A DNA stretch of 64,000 nucleotides, from assembly GCF_001279775.1 (NCBI RefSeq), contig NZ_LGDG01000260.1, positions 1 through 64,000 of the forward strand, in the 5' to 3' direction. Below, one piece after another: positions 18,300 through 25,524 of this stretch. The notes under the pieces are model-generated. The model was given only the letters and a program-made list of their open reading frames with translations. It did not search any database and had not been told where the DNA came from. The DNA is from Streptomyces sp. MMG1533. Its GTDB lineage: Bacteria > Actinomycetota > Actinomycetes > Streptomycetales > Streptomycetaceae. Every line of letters begins with the position of its first letter. Within the stretch, counting starts at the first letter, position 1. The position numbers and the translations under genes are program-made.

Positions 18300-19541
18300 A
18301 TGAGCAAACACATCGTGGTTCTCGGAAGCGGCACCGCCGGCACGCTGACGGCCAACCGGCTGCGGCGGATGTACGACGAGCGCGAGTGTCGGATCACAGT
18401 CGTCGACCAGGACGACGACCACGTCTACCAGCCCGGCCTGTTGTTCGTGCCCTTCGGGCTGGCACGGCCCCACGGACTGGTCCGGTCCCGGCCGCGCCGG
18501 CTCCATGACGGCATCGACTACCGGAGGGCCCGGATCGACCGGGTGGACCTGGACGCCAACACGGTGCACTTCGCTGTCGGCGGCTGGCTGACCTACGACG
18601 TCCTCGTCGTGGCGACCGGGGCCACGCTGCTGCCGGAGGAGACCGAGGGACTGACCGGCCCCGGCTGGGGCGAGAAGGTGTTCACCTTCTACGACCTGCC
18701 CGGTGCGATTGACCTGCACCACGCGCTGGAGAGCTTCGACGGCGGTCGCGTGGTGGTGAACGTGGCCGACTTTCCCGTCAAATGCCCCGTCGCGCCCCTG
18801 GAGTTCGCCTTCCTCGCCGACTGGTACTTCCAGCGGTGCGGTATCCGCGACCGGGTCGAGCTGACGTACGTCACACCACTGGACGGCGCCTTCACCAAGC
18901 CAGTCGCCGCGAAGGCGCTGAGCGGTCTGCTGGCGGACAAGGGCATCGAGCTGGTCACAGAGTTCACGCTCGGCGAGGTCGACGGCACGGGCGGACGGCT
19001 GGTGTCGTACGACGAGCGCGAGGTGCCGTTCGACCTGGCGGTCGTCGTGCCACTGCACGGCGGTGCCGCCTACATCGGCCGCTCTCCGGGCCTGGGTGAC
19101 GAACTCGGTTTCGTTCCCGTCGACCCGCACACCCTCCAACATCCGGACCGGGCCAACGTGTTCGCCATCGGTGACGCGGCCGGTCTGCCCGCGTCCAAGG
19201 CCGGTTCGGTGGCCCACTTCGAGGGCGAGGTACTGGTGCACAACATCGGCTGCTTCCTCTCCGGGCAGCCGCTGGACGCCTCCTATGACGGACACACCAA
19301 CTGCTTCGTCGAAACCGGCTTCCACAAGGCCCTGCTCATCGACTTCAACTACGAGACCGAGCCGCTGCCCGGGCACTTCCCGGCCGCCGTCGGCCTGCCG
19401 CTGCTGAAGGAGTCGCACGCCAACCATCTCGGGAAGCTCGCGTTCGAGTGGCTGTACTGGCACAGCCTGCTGCCCGGCCGGGAGCTGCCCGGCATCGGCT
19501 CGGCGATGCCCGAGCGCGGCAAGAACCACGTCCAGGTCTGA
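18300..19541 (+). CDS. Sulfide:quinone oxidoreductase-like flavoprotein
   Basis: Flavoprotein of 413 residues. An N-terminal FAD-binding Rossmann motif (VVLGSGTAGTLTANRL) and a second FAD contact (VFAIGDAAGLPASKAG) place it in the pyridine nucleotide-disulfide oxidoreductase superfamily. The middle (FPVKCPVAPLEFAFLADWYF) and overall length match the sulfide:quinone oxidoreductase branch, which oxidises sulfide and feeds electrons to the quinone pool. It leads a three-gene unit with a TusE-like carrier (16 bp gap) and a DsrE-family protein, a set known from sulfur oxidation and sulfur trafficking. Substrate is inferred from family and neighbours. Confidence 0.82.
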   Translation: MSKHIVVLGSGTAGTLTANRLRRMYDERECRITVVDQDDDHVYQPGLLFVPFGLARPHGLVRSRPRRLHDGIDYRRARIDRVDLDANTVHFAVGGWLTYDVLVVATGATLLPEETEGLTGPGWGEKVFTFYDLPGAIDLHHALESFDGGRVVVNVADFPVKCPVAPLEFAFLADWYFQRCGIRDRVELTYVTPLDGAFTKPVAAKALSGLLADKGIELVTEFTLGEVDGTGGRLVSYDEREVPFDLAVVVPLHGGAAYIGRSPGLGDELGFVPVDPHTLQHPDRANVFAIGDAAGLPASKAGSVAHFEGEVLVHNIGCFLSGQPLDASYDGHTNCFVETGFHKALLIDFNYETEPLPGHFPAAVGLPLLKESHANHLGKLAFEWLYWHSLLPGRELPGIGSAMPERGKNHVQV

Positions 19542-19557
19542 GCCGAGGAGAATCGTC

Positions 19558-19875
19558 ATGCCCACCGCCACCTACGACGACACCGCCGTCCCGGTCGACG
19601 ACGAGGGCTTCTTCACCGAGCCCGACCGGTGGACCGAGGCCATGGCCTGGCAACTGGCCCGCGAGCAGGGGATCGAGGACCTGACCGAGCCGCACTGGAC
19701 GGTCATTCGCTTCATGCGCGCCGAGTACGCCATCAAAGGCACCGGCCCCACCGTTCGGGTGCTCGGCAAGGCGTCCGGCGTGAGCGTCAAGGAGCTCTAC
19801 CAGCTCTTCCCCAAGGGCCCGGCGAAGACCGCCGCGAAGATCGCCGGAATCCCCAAGCCCCGCGGCTGCATCTGA
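19558..19875 (+). CDS. TusE/DsrC-family sulfur carrier
   Basis: Protein of 105 residues of the DsrC/TusE/DsvC family. The C-terminal arm ends PKPRGCI, with the conserved penultimate Cys104 that carries persulfide. The second arm cysteine of true DsrC, eleven residues earlier, is replaced by Ala (AKIAGIPKPRGC), so it is TusE-like and cannot form the DsrC intramolecular disulfide or trisulfide. It lies between the SQR-like and DsrE-like genes with short gaps and good ribosome sites, so all three are probably one operon. Confidence 0.88.
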   Translation: MPTATYDDTAVPVDDEGFFTEPDRWTEAMAWQLAREQGIEDLTEPHWTVIRFMRAEYAIKGTGPTVRVLGKASGVSVKELYQLFPKGPAKTAAKIAGIPKPRGCI

Positions 19876-19906
19876 CGTGGCCGCCACACCCGAAGGAGTA
19901 CCCGTC

Positions 19907-20380
19907 ATGGCCGCCACCGGCACGATCGAGAAGGTGTCGATCATCGTCTCCAAGGGATCCCTGGAAGGGATCTACCCGGCCCTGATCATGGCCAACGGCG
20001 CCCGCGCCGAGGGCATCGACGCCGACCTGTTCTTCACCTTCTTCGGCCTCGACGCCGTTACGAAGAGGCGCTGGGAGCACATCAGGCTCGCCACCGTCGG
20101 CAACCCCGGCCTGCACCTGCCGACGCTGTTGGGCGGCCTGCCGGGCGTCCCGGACCTGATCACCCGGTACATGGAACGCAAGATGGCCAAGCTCGATATC
20201 CCACCCATCCCCGAGTTCATCGAGATGATCTCCGACACGGGCGCCGGCCTCTACGCCTGCAAGGCGTCCGTGGACCTCTTCGAGCTCGACAAGGACGACC
20301 TCGTCGACCAGGTCCAGGGGATCATCACGGTCGGTGAGTTCTACGAGCACGCTGCCGGCGGTCAGATCGTCTACACGTGA
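19907..20380 (+). CDS. DsrE/DrsE2-family sulfurtransferase-like protein
   Basis: Protein of 157 residues of the DsrE/DsrE2 family. It opens with KVSIIVSKGSLEGIYPALIMANGA-type sequence and contains FFTFFGLDA and GAGLYACKASVDLFE, where the Cys is the likely sulfur-binding residue. These proteins accept and pass persulfide sulfur, often to TusE/DsrC. I chose the ATG at 19907, with GAAGGAG eight bases upstream, over an in-frame ATG at 19877. Confidence 0.85.
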   Translation: MAATGTIEKVSIIVSKGSLEGIYPALIMANGARAEGIDADLFFTFFGLDAVTKRRWEHIRLATVGNPGLHLPTLLGGLPGVPDLITRYMERKMAKLDIPPIPEFIEMISDTGAGLYACKASVDLFELDKDDLVDQVQGIITVGEFYEHAAGGQIVYT

Positions 20381-20400
20381 CGGGCGCATGGCGGCCGCAT

Positions 20401-20418
20401 GACGGGCGACGGCCCGTC
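20401..20418 (+). terminator. Possible terminator after DsrE-like gene
   Basis: GACGGGC and GCCCGTC form a 7-bp perfect stem around GACG, 21 bp after the DsrE stop codon. There is no U tract, which is usual for Streptomyces terminators; the stem is short so support is modest. Confidence 0.4.
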
Positions 20419-20562
20419 TGACGCGGCACGCCGCGAGTCCTCGGTGGCCGACGGCCCCGACGACCCGATGCGGAGTCGTGCGAACCCGGCCTCCACCCAC
20501 ACTTCGGTGCGGATGGAGGCCCGCGGGGGCGTGCAGCCGGGAAAACGGCATGTTCACGGGGA

Positions 20563-20584
20563 GCGGCCGACGACCCACGTACGG
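20563..20584. repeat. 22-bp dispersed repeat, copy 1
   Basis: This sequence (starting GCGGCCGACGACCC, ending GTACGG) is identical to 35409-35430, with CGC following after one variable base in both copies. Here it is intergenic. Confidence 0.75.
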
Positions 20585-20935
20585 TCGCATGTGAGAACAG
20601 CCGGGGCAGCGGCGCAGCCGTCCATGGTCTTCATGACCGCGGCGGCCCACATCCTCCGGCGCGCATCCCTTTGCTCACGCCGAGCGCGCCGCATCGCCGA
20701 CTGCCTTACCAGGTGCGGACGGTACCGAGGGACTGCCACGAACCATGGGAGGACCAGGGCTCCTGGGTTCTCAGCCGTGGGGGACGACCGCGACGGGCAG
20801 GCAACGTGCTGCAGCGCCGCGGGTGCGACGGGCCCGAGTGTCCAGGAGAGGTGAGACGGGTCGGCCAATGAGTCGAATGGGCGCAACTACTGCTCGTGGC
20901 ACTGTCGTTGATGGACATGCCGAAGGCTCCGTCGG

Positions 20936-22018
20936 TCACCTCAACAGGCGGACCAGCGCCCATCCGGTGACGGCGGCGACCGTGCCCGCCATCAGCAGCC
21001 CGGCGAATACGCCGATGCCCGCGATCAGCAAGGGAGACTGGCCCGGGTGCCACAACGGCATGGTCACGGCGAAGAAGACGGCCAGCCCGGCCAGCCAGGC
21101 TGCAGCGGTGGCCGGAATCCATTTCCAGGCGCCGGTGACGTGTCGGTGCAGCACCCACCACTGCGCGGTGCCCAGGCTGAGCAGCACAAGCACACCGTCG
21201 ACGGCTGCCAGACCGGCCACAGCGGGCGAGAAGCCGACCCGCGGAGCCACGAGCGAGGGCAGCAGTCCCAGCATCCAGGCGAAGCCGGCGGCCACCGCCG
21301 TGGCGGTCACCCAGCGGCGCGGCCGCAGATCGGGCAGCACCCGGGCGAGCACACGGGCCTGAGCCGCGCCCAGCAGTGCTCCCTCTGCCGTCCCCGCCGC
21401 CACCAGCATCGGCCAGGTGATCGCCGCGGAGGCGTCGCTGACGATGGCCCCTGCGGCCGCCGGAACGCAGAAGCCCACAGCCTCGCCCAGCGTCGTCCAT
21501 CGCCACCACTGTCCCCACAGTCGCAGCCCAGCCGACGATGACGGCTCGCCGACAGGGCGGCCTGAGGGCTCGGGCTCCGCGCTTGGTACACCGTCGGACG
21601 CCAAGGTGACCACGATCAGGGGATCATCCGCGCTGATCCGAACGCGGGGATGTCGCCGACCATAAGTCCGTTCCGCCGCGATACGGCCGGGATGACCGGC
21701 CGGCGTCAGCCGGCCGATGCCTTCGTAGGTCAGCCCGTCGACCAGAACACCGACCTGATGGGGCTGGGTGAAGTTCCGCCACCACTGTTTGTCGGCAGAG
21801 CGACCCGCGAGCACCACGAGCTGATCGTCCTCGCGCGCGTACCGCACAGGGAGTGTCACAGGGCGCCCGGTGCGACGCCCCGCGAATGCCAGCGCACACA
21901 GGCCGGGAAGTGCCGCGTGCCACCGCGATCCCAGCAGCGCCAGGACGATGCGGTTCACCCGCCCGGTTCGGCGTACCGCTTTGGCTGAGGCAGTGGCCGG
22001 TCTGTTCCCTGCAACCAT
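20936..22018 (-). CDS. F420-type nitroreductase fused to a membrane domain
   Basis: Protein of 360 residues with two parts. Residues about 20-140 resemble the deazaflavin (F420)-dependent nitroreductase/Ddn family (LCALAFAGRRTGRPVTLPVRY, DKQWWRNFTQPHQVGVLVDG). After a linker near residue 150, about six hydrophobic helices follow to the C-terminus. Ddn-type enzymes are normally soluble or peripheral and about 140 residues long, so membrane fusion is unusual. ATG at 22018; a palindromic box lies 36-50 bp upstream. Domain names are supported; cofactor use is inferred. Confidence 0.75.
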   Translation of the reverse strand: MVAGNRPATASAKAVRRTGRVNRIVLALLGSRWHAALPGLCALAFAGRRTGRPVTLPVRYAREDDQLVVLAGRSADKQWWRNFTQPHQVGVLVDGLTYEGIGRLTPAGHPGRIAAERTYGRRHPRVRISADDPLIVVTLASDGVPSAEPEPSGRPVGEPSSSAGLRLWGQWWRWTTLGEAVGFCVPAAAGAIVSDASAAITWPMLVAAGTAEGALLGAAQARVLARVLPDLRPRRWVTATAVAAGFAWMLGLLPSLVAPRVGFSPAVAGLAAVDGVLVLLSLGTAQWWVLHRHVTGAWKWIPATAAAWLAGLAVFFAVTMPLWHPGQSPLLIAGIGVFAGLLMAGTVAAVTGWALVRLLR

Positions 22019-22053
22019 GCCTCAAGAATCTCTGCGGTTGCGCCGTTCGCCCA

Positions 22054-22068
22054 GGGCCGTTCGTCCCC
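22054..22068. promoter_or_regulatory. DosR/OsdR-like box before F420-type reductase
   Basis: GGGCCGTTCGTCCCC lies 36-50 bp upstream of the minus-strand start at 22018, the closest spacing among the boxes. A partial copy (GGCCGAACGG) follows about 8 bp further on. Confidence 0.55.
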
Positions 22069-22120
22069 AACGGGCGGCCGAACGGTATCGGCCTCAAGGG
22101 CAGCCATGCGGTCGAGTGGG

Positions 22121-22381
22121 TCAGGGGAGGACTCTTTTCGCCACCCGGGCACGAGTCGACAGGCACACGGGAGGTGTGATCCGGCTGCCCGGCGGAGGCG
22201 GCGACCGCGCCGGCGTTGTCCAGTCGGCATCGCAGCCGATTCCGTCGCCGTCGGCGTCGTGTCGGTGTGGGTCATCGGGGCCGACCCGGACGGGGCCGGA
22301 CAGGTCGGAGCACGCCGCTGTACCGGGCCGCCCGCGACCACGGCCGACAAGGGACCGTTCGGCACGCGGACGGGGCCCCAT
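22121..22381 (-). pseudogene. Excalibur calcium-binding domain remnant
   Basis: On the minus strand, 22312 to 22226 encodes CSDLSGPVRVGPDDPHRHD followed by ADGDGIGCD, which matches the Excalibur domain including its DxDxDGxxCE-like ending. Native Excalibur proteins are secreted and carry a signal peptide; upstream of the domain I find only a short Arg-rich stretch from a possible ATG at 22381, and downstream the frame runs 30 more low-complexity residues. It overlaps the leader of the universal stress gene. I therefore read it as a relic. Confidence 0.5.
22351..22365. promoter_or_regulatory. DosR/OsdR-like box before universal stress gene
   Basis: GGGACCGTTCGGCAC lies 102-116 bp upstream of the universal stress protein start. 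Confidence 0.5.
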
Positions 22382-22414
22382 GGCCCACGCCCGGCCCATC
22401 CGGTTCGGGTCACC

Positions 22415-22438
22415 GTTGAGACGTTGAGACGTTGAGAC
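22415..22438. repeat. GTTGAGAC triplicate direct repeat
   Basis: Three exact head-to-tail copies of GTTGAGAC end 28 bp before the universal stress ATG, in the likely untranslated leader or core promoter. Confidence 0.85.
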
Positions 22439-22466
22439 AAGAGTCGGTCCATCGACGGAGGCTGCC

Positions 22467-22979
22467 ATGACCGAATCTGCCCACGGCAACAGCATCGTGG
22501 TAGGCGTCGACGGGTCCGAAGCGTCCATGGCCGCGCTGCGCTGGGCCTCCGGGCAGGCCGGTGCTCTGGGCGCGGATGTCGTCGCCGTACACGCCTGGGA
22601 ACCGGCGGGGCGCAGCATGGCCCCCTATGCGGCCGTTTCAGCGCGTGCGACCCCCGCCGATGAGCGGGTCCAGGCTGCGGAACTGCTTGCCGCGACGGTG
22701 CGGGAGGTCTTCGGCCCACAGGTCGACGGTGCCGTACGCGCCGTCCTGGTGGAGGGCCCGCCCGCGCGGGTGCTGGTGCAGCAGGCGCGCGGTGCCCTGT
22801 TGCTCGCCCTCGGGCGCAGGGCACACGGACAGTACGGGCAGCCCGCGATCGGTGCGGTGGGCCGTGCCTGCCTGCGGAACGCGGCGGTCCCCGTGGTGGC
22901 GGTGCCTGTCACGGAGCGGGCCGCGACGCCGCTCGCGGTCGTCGCGGCACCCCCTCTCGCCCGAAGCGGCGCCGCGTAG
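22467..22979 (+). CDS. Universal stress protein, single UspA domain
   Basis: UspA-fold protein of 170 residues. It begins IVVGVDGSEASMAALRWAS, and the ATP-binding signature is present in altered form near the C-terminus (ALGRRAHGQYGQPAIGAVG then VPVVAVP). Many actinobacterial Usp genes are in DosR-type regulons. Most Streptomyces relatives have two tandem domains (about 290 residues), so this is a one-domain form. It may be transcribed together with the flavodoxin gene that begins 95 bp downstream. Confidence 0.88.
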   Translation: MTESAHGNSIVVGVDGSEASMAALRWASGQAGALGADVVAVHAWEPAGRSMAPYAAVSARATPADERVQAAELLAATVREVFGPQVDGAVRAVLVEGPPARVLVQQARGALLLALGRRAHGQYGQPAIGAVGRACLRNAAVPVVAVPVTERAATPLAVVAAPPLARSGAA

Positions 22980-23074
22980 CGGGCGGTGAAGTGGGGGTCG
23001 TGCCTCGGACAGCACGGACTCCGCTCCGACGCTCGGCGAAGTCGCTGAACTTCTAGGAAGCTCGAGGTGACGTC

Positions 23075-23584
23075 ATGGACATCCTGGTGGGCTACGCGAC
23101 CGCACACGGCTCGACGCGCGAGATCGCCGAACGGCTGGCCACCAAGCTGAGCGAGGCAGGACTCAAAGCCGAGGCGCGGTCCATGGAGACGGTGGACGAC
23201 GCCGACGCGTACAACGCGTTCGTCCTGGGCAGCGCCGTCCACGGACAGACCTGGCTGGATCCGGCCAAGGACTTCGTACGCGCGAATCCCGACGTACTGG
23301 GCTCCCGCCCGGTATGGATCTTCAGCGTCGGCATGCCAGGCGCGCTGCGCGGACCCTGGAGGCGCATGGCGGACAAGGAGATCCCGGTGATCGTCGAGAG
23401 TCTGCCCGGTGACCTGTCGTACCGGGACCATCGGCTGTTCTCCGGTGTCGTCGCACCGGTCCAGCTACCCGTCACCGGACGCATCCTGTTCCGCCTGTTG
23501 GGCGGCCGGTTCGGTGACTACCGCGACTGGGACGCCATCGAGGCCTGGGGCTCCGGGATCGCCGACGAGCTGGCCCGCGGATGA
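23075..23584 (+). CDS. Flavodoxin-domain protein
   Basis: Protein of 169 residues with an N-terminal FMN-binding loop (VGYATAHGSTREIAERLA) and VLGSAVHGQTWLDPA, the pattern of flavodoxin-like proteins related to HemG (menaquinone-dependent protoporphyrinogen oxidase). It is more likely a general electron-transfer or stress flavoprotein here than a haem enzyme, because no haem genes are nearby. AGGAAGCTCGAGG precedes the ATG. Confidence 0.8.
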   Translation: MDILVGYATAHGSTREIAERLATKLSEAGLKAEARSMETVDDADAYNAFVLGSAVHGQTWLDPAKDFVRANPDVLGSRPVWIFSVGMPGALRGPWRRMADKEIPVIVESLPGDLSYRDHRLFSGVVAPVQLPVTGRILFRLLGGRFGDYRDWDAIEAWGSGIADELARG

Positions 23585-23650
23585 GAGGCAGGACGGAGAC
23601 GGACGGATACGGACGGATGCGGATAGGGGCCACCCAGGTGCGCCAGGACC

Positions 23651-24538
23651 CTACGCCTGCTCGTCGTCGTCCGTGCGCAGCAGCTCGGCGTTCTCGATCA
23701 GGCGGCGGAGATCCGCCATGAACCGGGCGGCGGGTGCACCGTCGATCACGTTGTGGTCGAAGGTGACCGTCAGGTCCAGCACCTCACGGGCCTCGATCCG
23801 CCCGTCCACGACACGGGGCCGCCAGGTCATCCCGCCGACGACCACCTGCAGGGGCATAAGAGTCAGCGGAGCGATCCCGAACCCGCCGGCGGCGCCGAAC
23901 ATGCCGACCGCCGTGACCGCGATGGTCCCCGTCCGTTGCCGGAGCCGCACGGACCGGGCCAGTACCGCGTACATCGCCTCTACCAGGCCGGGCACCCGGG
24001 TCAGAGTGGTACCGAAGTGATCGAGCATCCGCCCTGTGCCCGTCACCGAGTGATCGGCCTTGACCGCCCGGAGCTCTGCAGTCAGGTCCCGGACGTCCCG
24101 CGTGTCGGCGTCCCGCAGGACGTGCGGGAGGGCGAACGGACCGTGCTCGGTTGCGACCTCGACCAGCGTCGTGACGTCGACGTGCTGATGGCGGACGAGA
24201 CGGCCACGCCAGTCCCGGTACGCGTGGGCGTCCGGATGCGCCGCCGCGGCCCGGGCCACTGACGCCACCACGAACGCGGTGAATGACATCGGCCGGTCGG
24301 ATGTGGTGAGCAGGTTCCGCGACGTCGTGACATCGAGTTCGACGAGGGCGTGCATCGCCGCCATGCGCCGACCGGCCCGCTCGGCGGCGACCACCAGCCG
24401 TCGGCTGGACGGAAACGGCTCGATGTCGATGCTGCGCGATCGGCCCTCGGTGCCGGTGGCAGTCGACACAGTCGGCGGAAGGACGTCGCCGGTCGTCGGC
24501 GAGGCGGGCTCGCCGCTTCCCGCACCGTACGTGCGCAT
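23651..24538 (-). CDS. Stand-alone 2-oxoacid dehydrogenase E2 catalytic domain
   Basis: Protein of 295 residues equivalent to the acyltransferase core of E2 subunits (SRRLVVAAERAGRRMAAM, DVTTSRNLL, MSFTAFVVASVARA). No lipoyl or E1-binding domain is present. The active site reads DHNVIDGAPAARF: the catalytic His and Asp of HxxxD are kept but the usual Arg after His is Asn. The start has GGGAGG. Such lone E2 domains occur in actinobacterial stress loci; the acyl substrate is unknown. Confidence 0.85.
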   Translation of the reverse strand: MRTYGAGSGEPASPTTGDVLPPTVSTATGTEGRSRSIDIEPFPSSRRLVVAAERAGRRMAAMHALVELDVTTSRNLLTTSDRPMSFTAFVVASVARAAAAHPDAHAYRDWRGRLVRHQHVDVTTLVEVATEHGPFALPHVLRDADTRDVRDLTAELRAVKADHSVTGTGRMLDHFGTTLTRVPGLVEAMYAVLARSVRLRQRTGTIAVTAVGMFGAAGGFGIAPLTLMPLQVVVGGMTWRPRVVDGRIEAREVLDLTVTFDHNVIDGAPAARFMADLRRLIENAELLRTDDDEQA

Positions 24539-24566
24539 GACGTTCCTCCCATGACCGGCGGAGCTG

Positions 24567-24833
24567 TACAGGCGTGCAGTGATACGCCTCGACCAGCGTC
24601 CAGGGGCCGCCGTCCACCGACGTCTCGTTCCGCCACAGCATGTCCAGCGGATCTGTCACGTCCCACACCAGGCGCAGCCGGACCGTCGGCTCACCGATCG
24701 TCTCGAAGGTGAGCTGATGGCCGTCGATGCGCCCGCGCATGACGCCGCAGCGGCCGTGGTGGTCGGCGAATGTCGCCCGGTATCCACGGGACGCCAGGTT
24801 CCAGCCTACGACCCGGTGCAGCTGGGGATCCTG
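24567..24833 (-). pseudogene. C-terminal remnant of a DUF1579-like protein
   Basis: Minus-strand sequence encodes GYRATFADHHGRCGVMRGRI then LTFETIG, DPLDMLWRNETSVDGGPWTL and EAYHCTPV, the end of a lipocalin-like/DUF1579-type protein. The frame is closed by TGA codons at both copies of a 12-bp duplication just upstream (24826-24849), and no N-terminal half or start is found. Downstream it runs into the E2 gene without its own stop. Confidence 0.55.
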
Positions 24834-24849
24834 TCAAGGATCCTGTCAA
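24826..24849. repeat. 12-bp tandem duplication
   Basis: GGATCCTGTCAA occurs twice head to tail. Each copy places a stop codon in the frame of the DUF1579-like remnant, so the duplication marks the break in that gene. Confidence 0.85.
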
Positions 24850-24874
24850 GGTCGGCGAACACGGCCGCGCCCCC

Positions 24875-25072
24875 TCACGTGCGGACGGAAGTGCGGTGCT
24901 CCGCGACCGTCGGCGCCGCCCCGGCCTGATCCGACGGCCTGCGGACACGACGACGCAGGAGCCTGACCGCCAGCACGTCGAACGATGCGGTGAGGACGCA
25001 TGTCAATCCGATCGCCGCAACCAGCAGAACGGCGAACCGCTCCCAGAACTCCGGTGTCAGACTCGTACCCAC
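24875..25072 (-). CDS. Small single-pass membrane protein
   Basis: Predicted protein of 65 residues from a GTG start with GGGGAG 8-9 bases upstream. One hydrophobic helix spans about residues 12-33 (FAVLLVAAIGLTCVLTASFD), followed by an Arg-rich cytoplasmic tail (LLRRRVRRP). No family is recognised. A clean palindromic box lies 116-129 bp upstream, so it may be a small member of the same regulon. A coding call is favoured by the ribosome site and helix. Confidence 0.5.
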   Translation of the reverse strand: MGTSLTPEFWERFAVLLVAAIGLTCVLTASFDVLAVRLLRRRVRRPSDQAGAAPTVAEHRTSVRT

Positions 25073-25187
25073 TGTCCTGGCTCCCCTCGGATCGGCGTCG
25101 TTTCCTCTCACTCCCAGCCAACTCCGATACGGATTCCGGCACATGGGCCAACCGGCCCGGGCCGAGGCCGCGAGTGGTCCCTGCGCC

Positions 25188-25201
25188 GGGCCGTCCGGCC
25201 C
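25188..25201. promoter_or_regulatory. DosR/OsdR-like box, CC-centred
   Basis: GGGCCGTCCGGCCC is the island palindrome with TC instead of TT at the centre. It lies 116-129 bp upstream of the small membrane protein at 25072. Confidence 0.45.
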
Positions 25202-25224
25202 GGTACGTGACCGTTGCCTCATCG

Positions 25225-25400
25225 CCGTGCGGCGGAACATGTTCGAGGCTGTCCACACCGCGTCGGGCTCGCCGTGCACCAGGTAGGTGGTGTGCGGGGC
25301 GGGGCGCCGCGCAGCCAGTCGATGCTCTGGGTGGCGTCGGCGTGGGCCGAGAAGTGCGGTACGCCGGCGACCTGTGCGGGCACCTGCCCGCCCATCTGGC
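25225..25400 (-). pseudogene. C-terminal remnant of an MBL-fold RNA-exonuclease-like protein
   Basis: The minus strand encodes VPHFSAHADATQSIDWLRGA, then the homology shifts frame to RTTYLVHGEPDAVWTASNMF. SAHAD followed by YLVHGEP is the C-terminal signature of the metallo-beta-lactamase RNA-processing family. The catalytic N-terminal domain is missing and there is a frameshift near 25298, so this is a remnant. Confidence 0.6.
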
Positions 25401-25449
25401 GTGGTCCGCCACCACGAGTTCGCCGTCGTCGCCGAGTTCGACGACCGCC

Positions 25450-25494
25450 CACGCAAGTCGCTCGGCTGGGAAAACCGGCCGAGCGACTTGCGTG
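25450..25494 (-). terminator. Strong hairpin terminator after pntB
   Basis: Arms 25450-25466 and 25478-25494 pair perfectly over 17 bp; a G-U wobble and two more pairs extend the stem to 20 bp around a GAAAA loop. It lies 31 bp beyond the pntB stop codon, the expected place for the terminator of the transhydrogenase operon. Confidence 0.75.
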
Positions 25495-25524
25495 AAGTGT
25501 TGCGGGGGCGCTGCCATGCGGTCG

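Larger units (their letters stand above)
20381..20935. other. Intergenic region, no supported gene
   Basis: 555 bp between convergent units. A short hairpin follows the DsrE stop, and one copy of a 22-bp sequence repeated at 35.4 kb lies at 20563-20584. Open frames here lack homology and codon bias is inconsistent. Confidence 0.6.

Noticed and set aside
17963..18397. 144-codon minus-strand frame in the divergent intergenic region
   Set aside because: Driven by the GGTCCC hexamer run and overlaps the start of the flavoprotein; no homology.
20554..20886. 110-codon minus-strand frame
   Set aside because: No ribosome site, no homology and inconsistent third-position GC.
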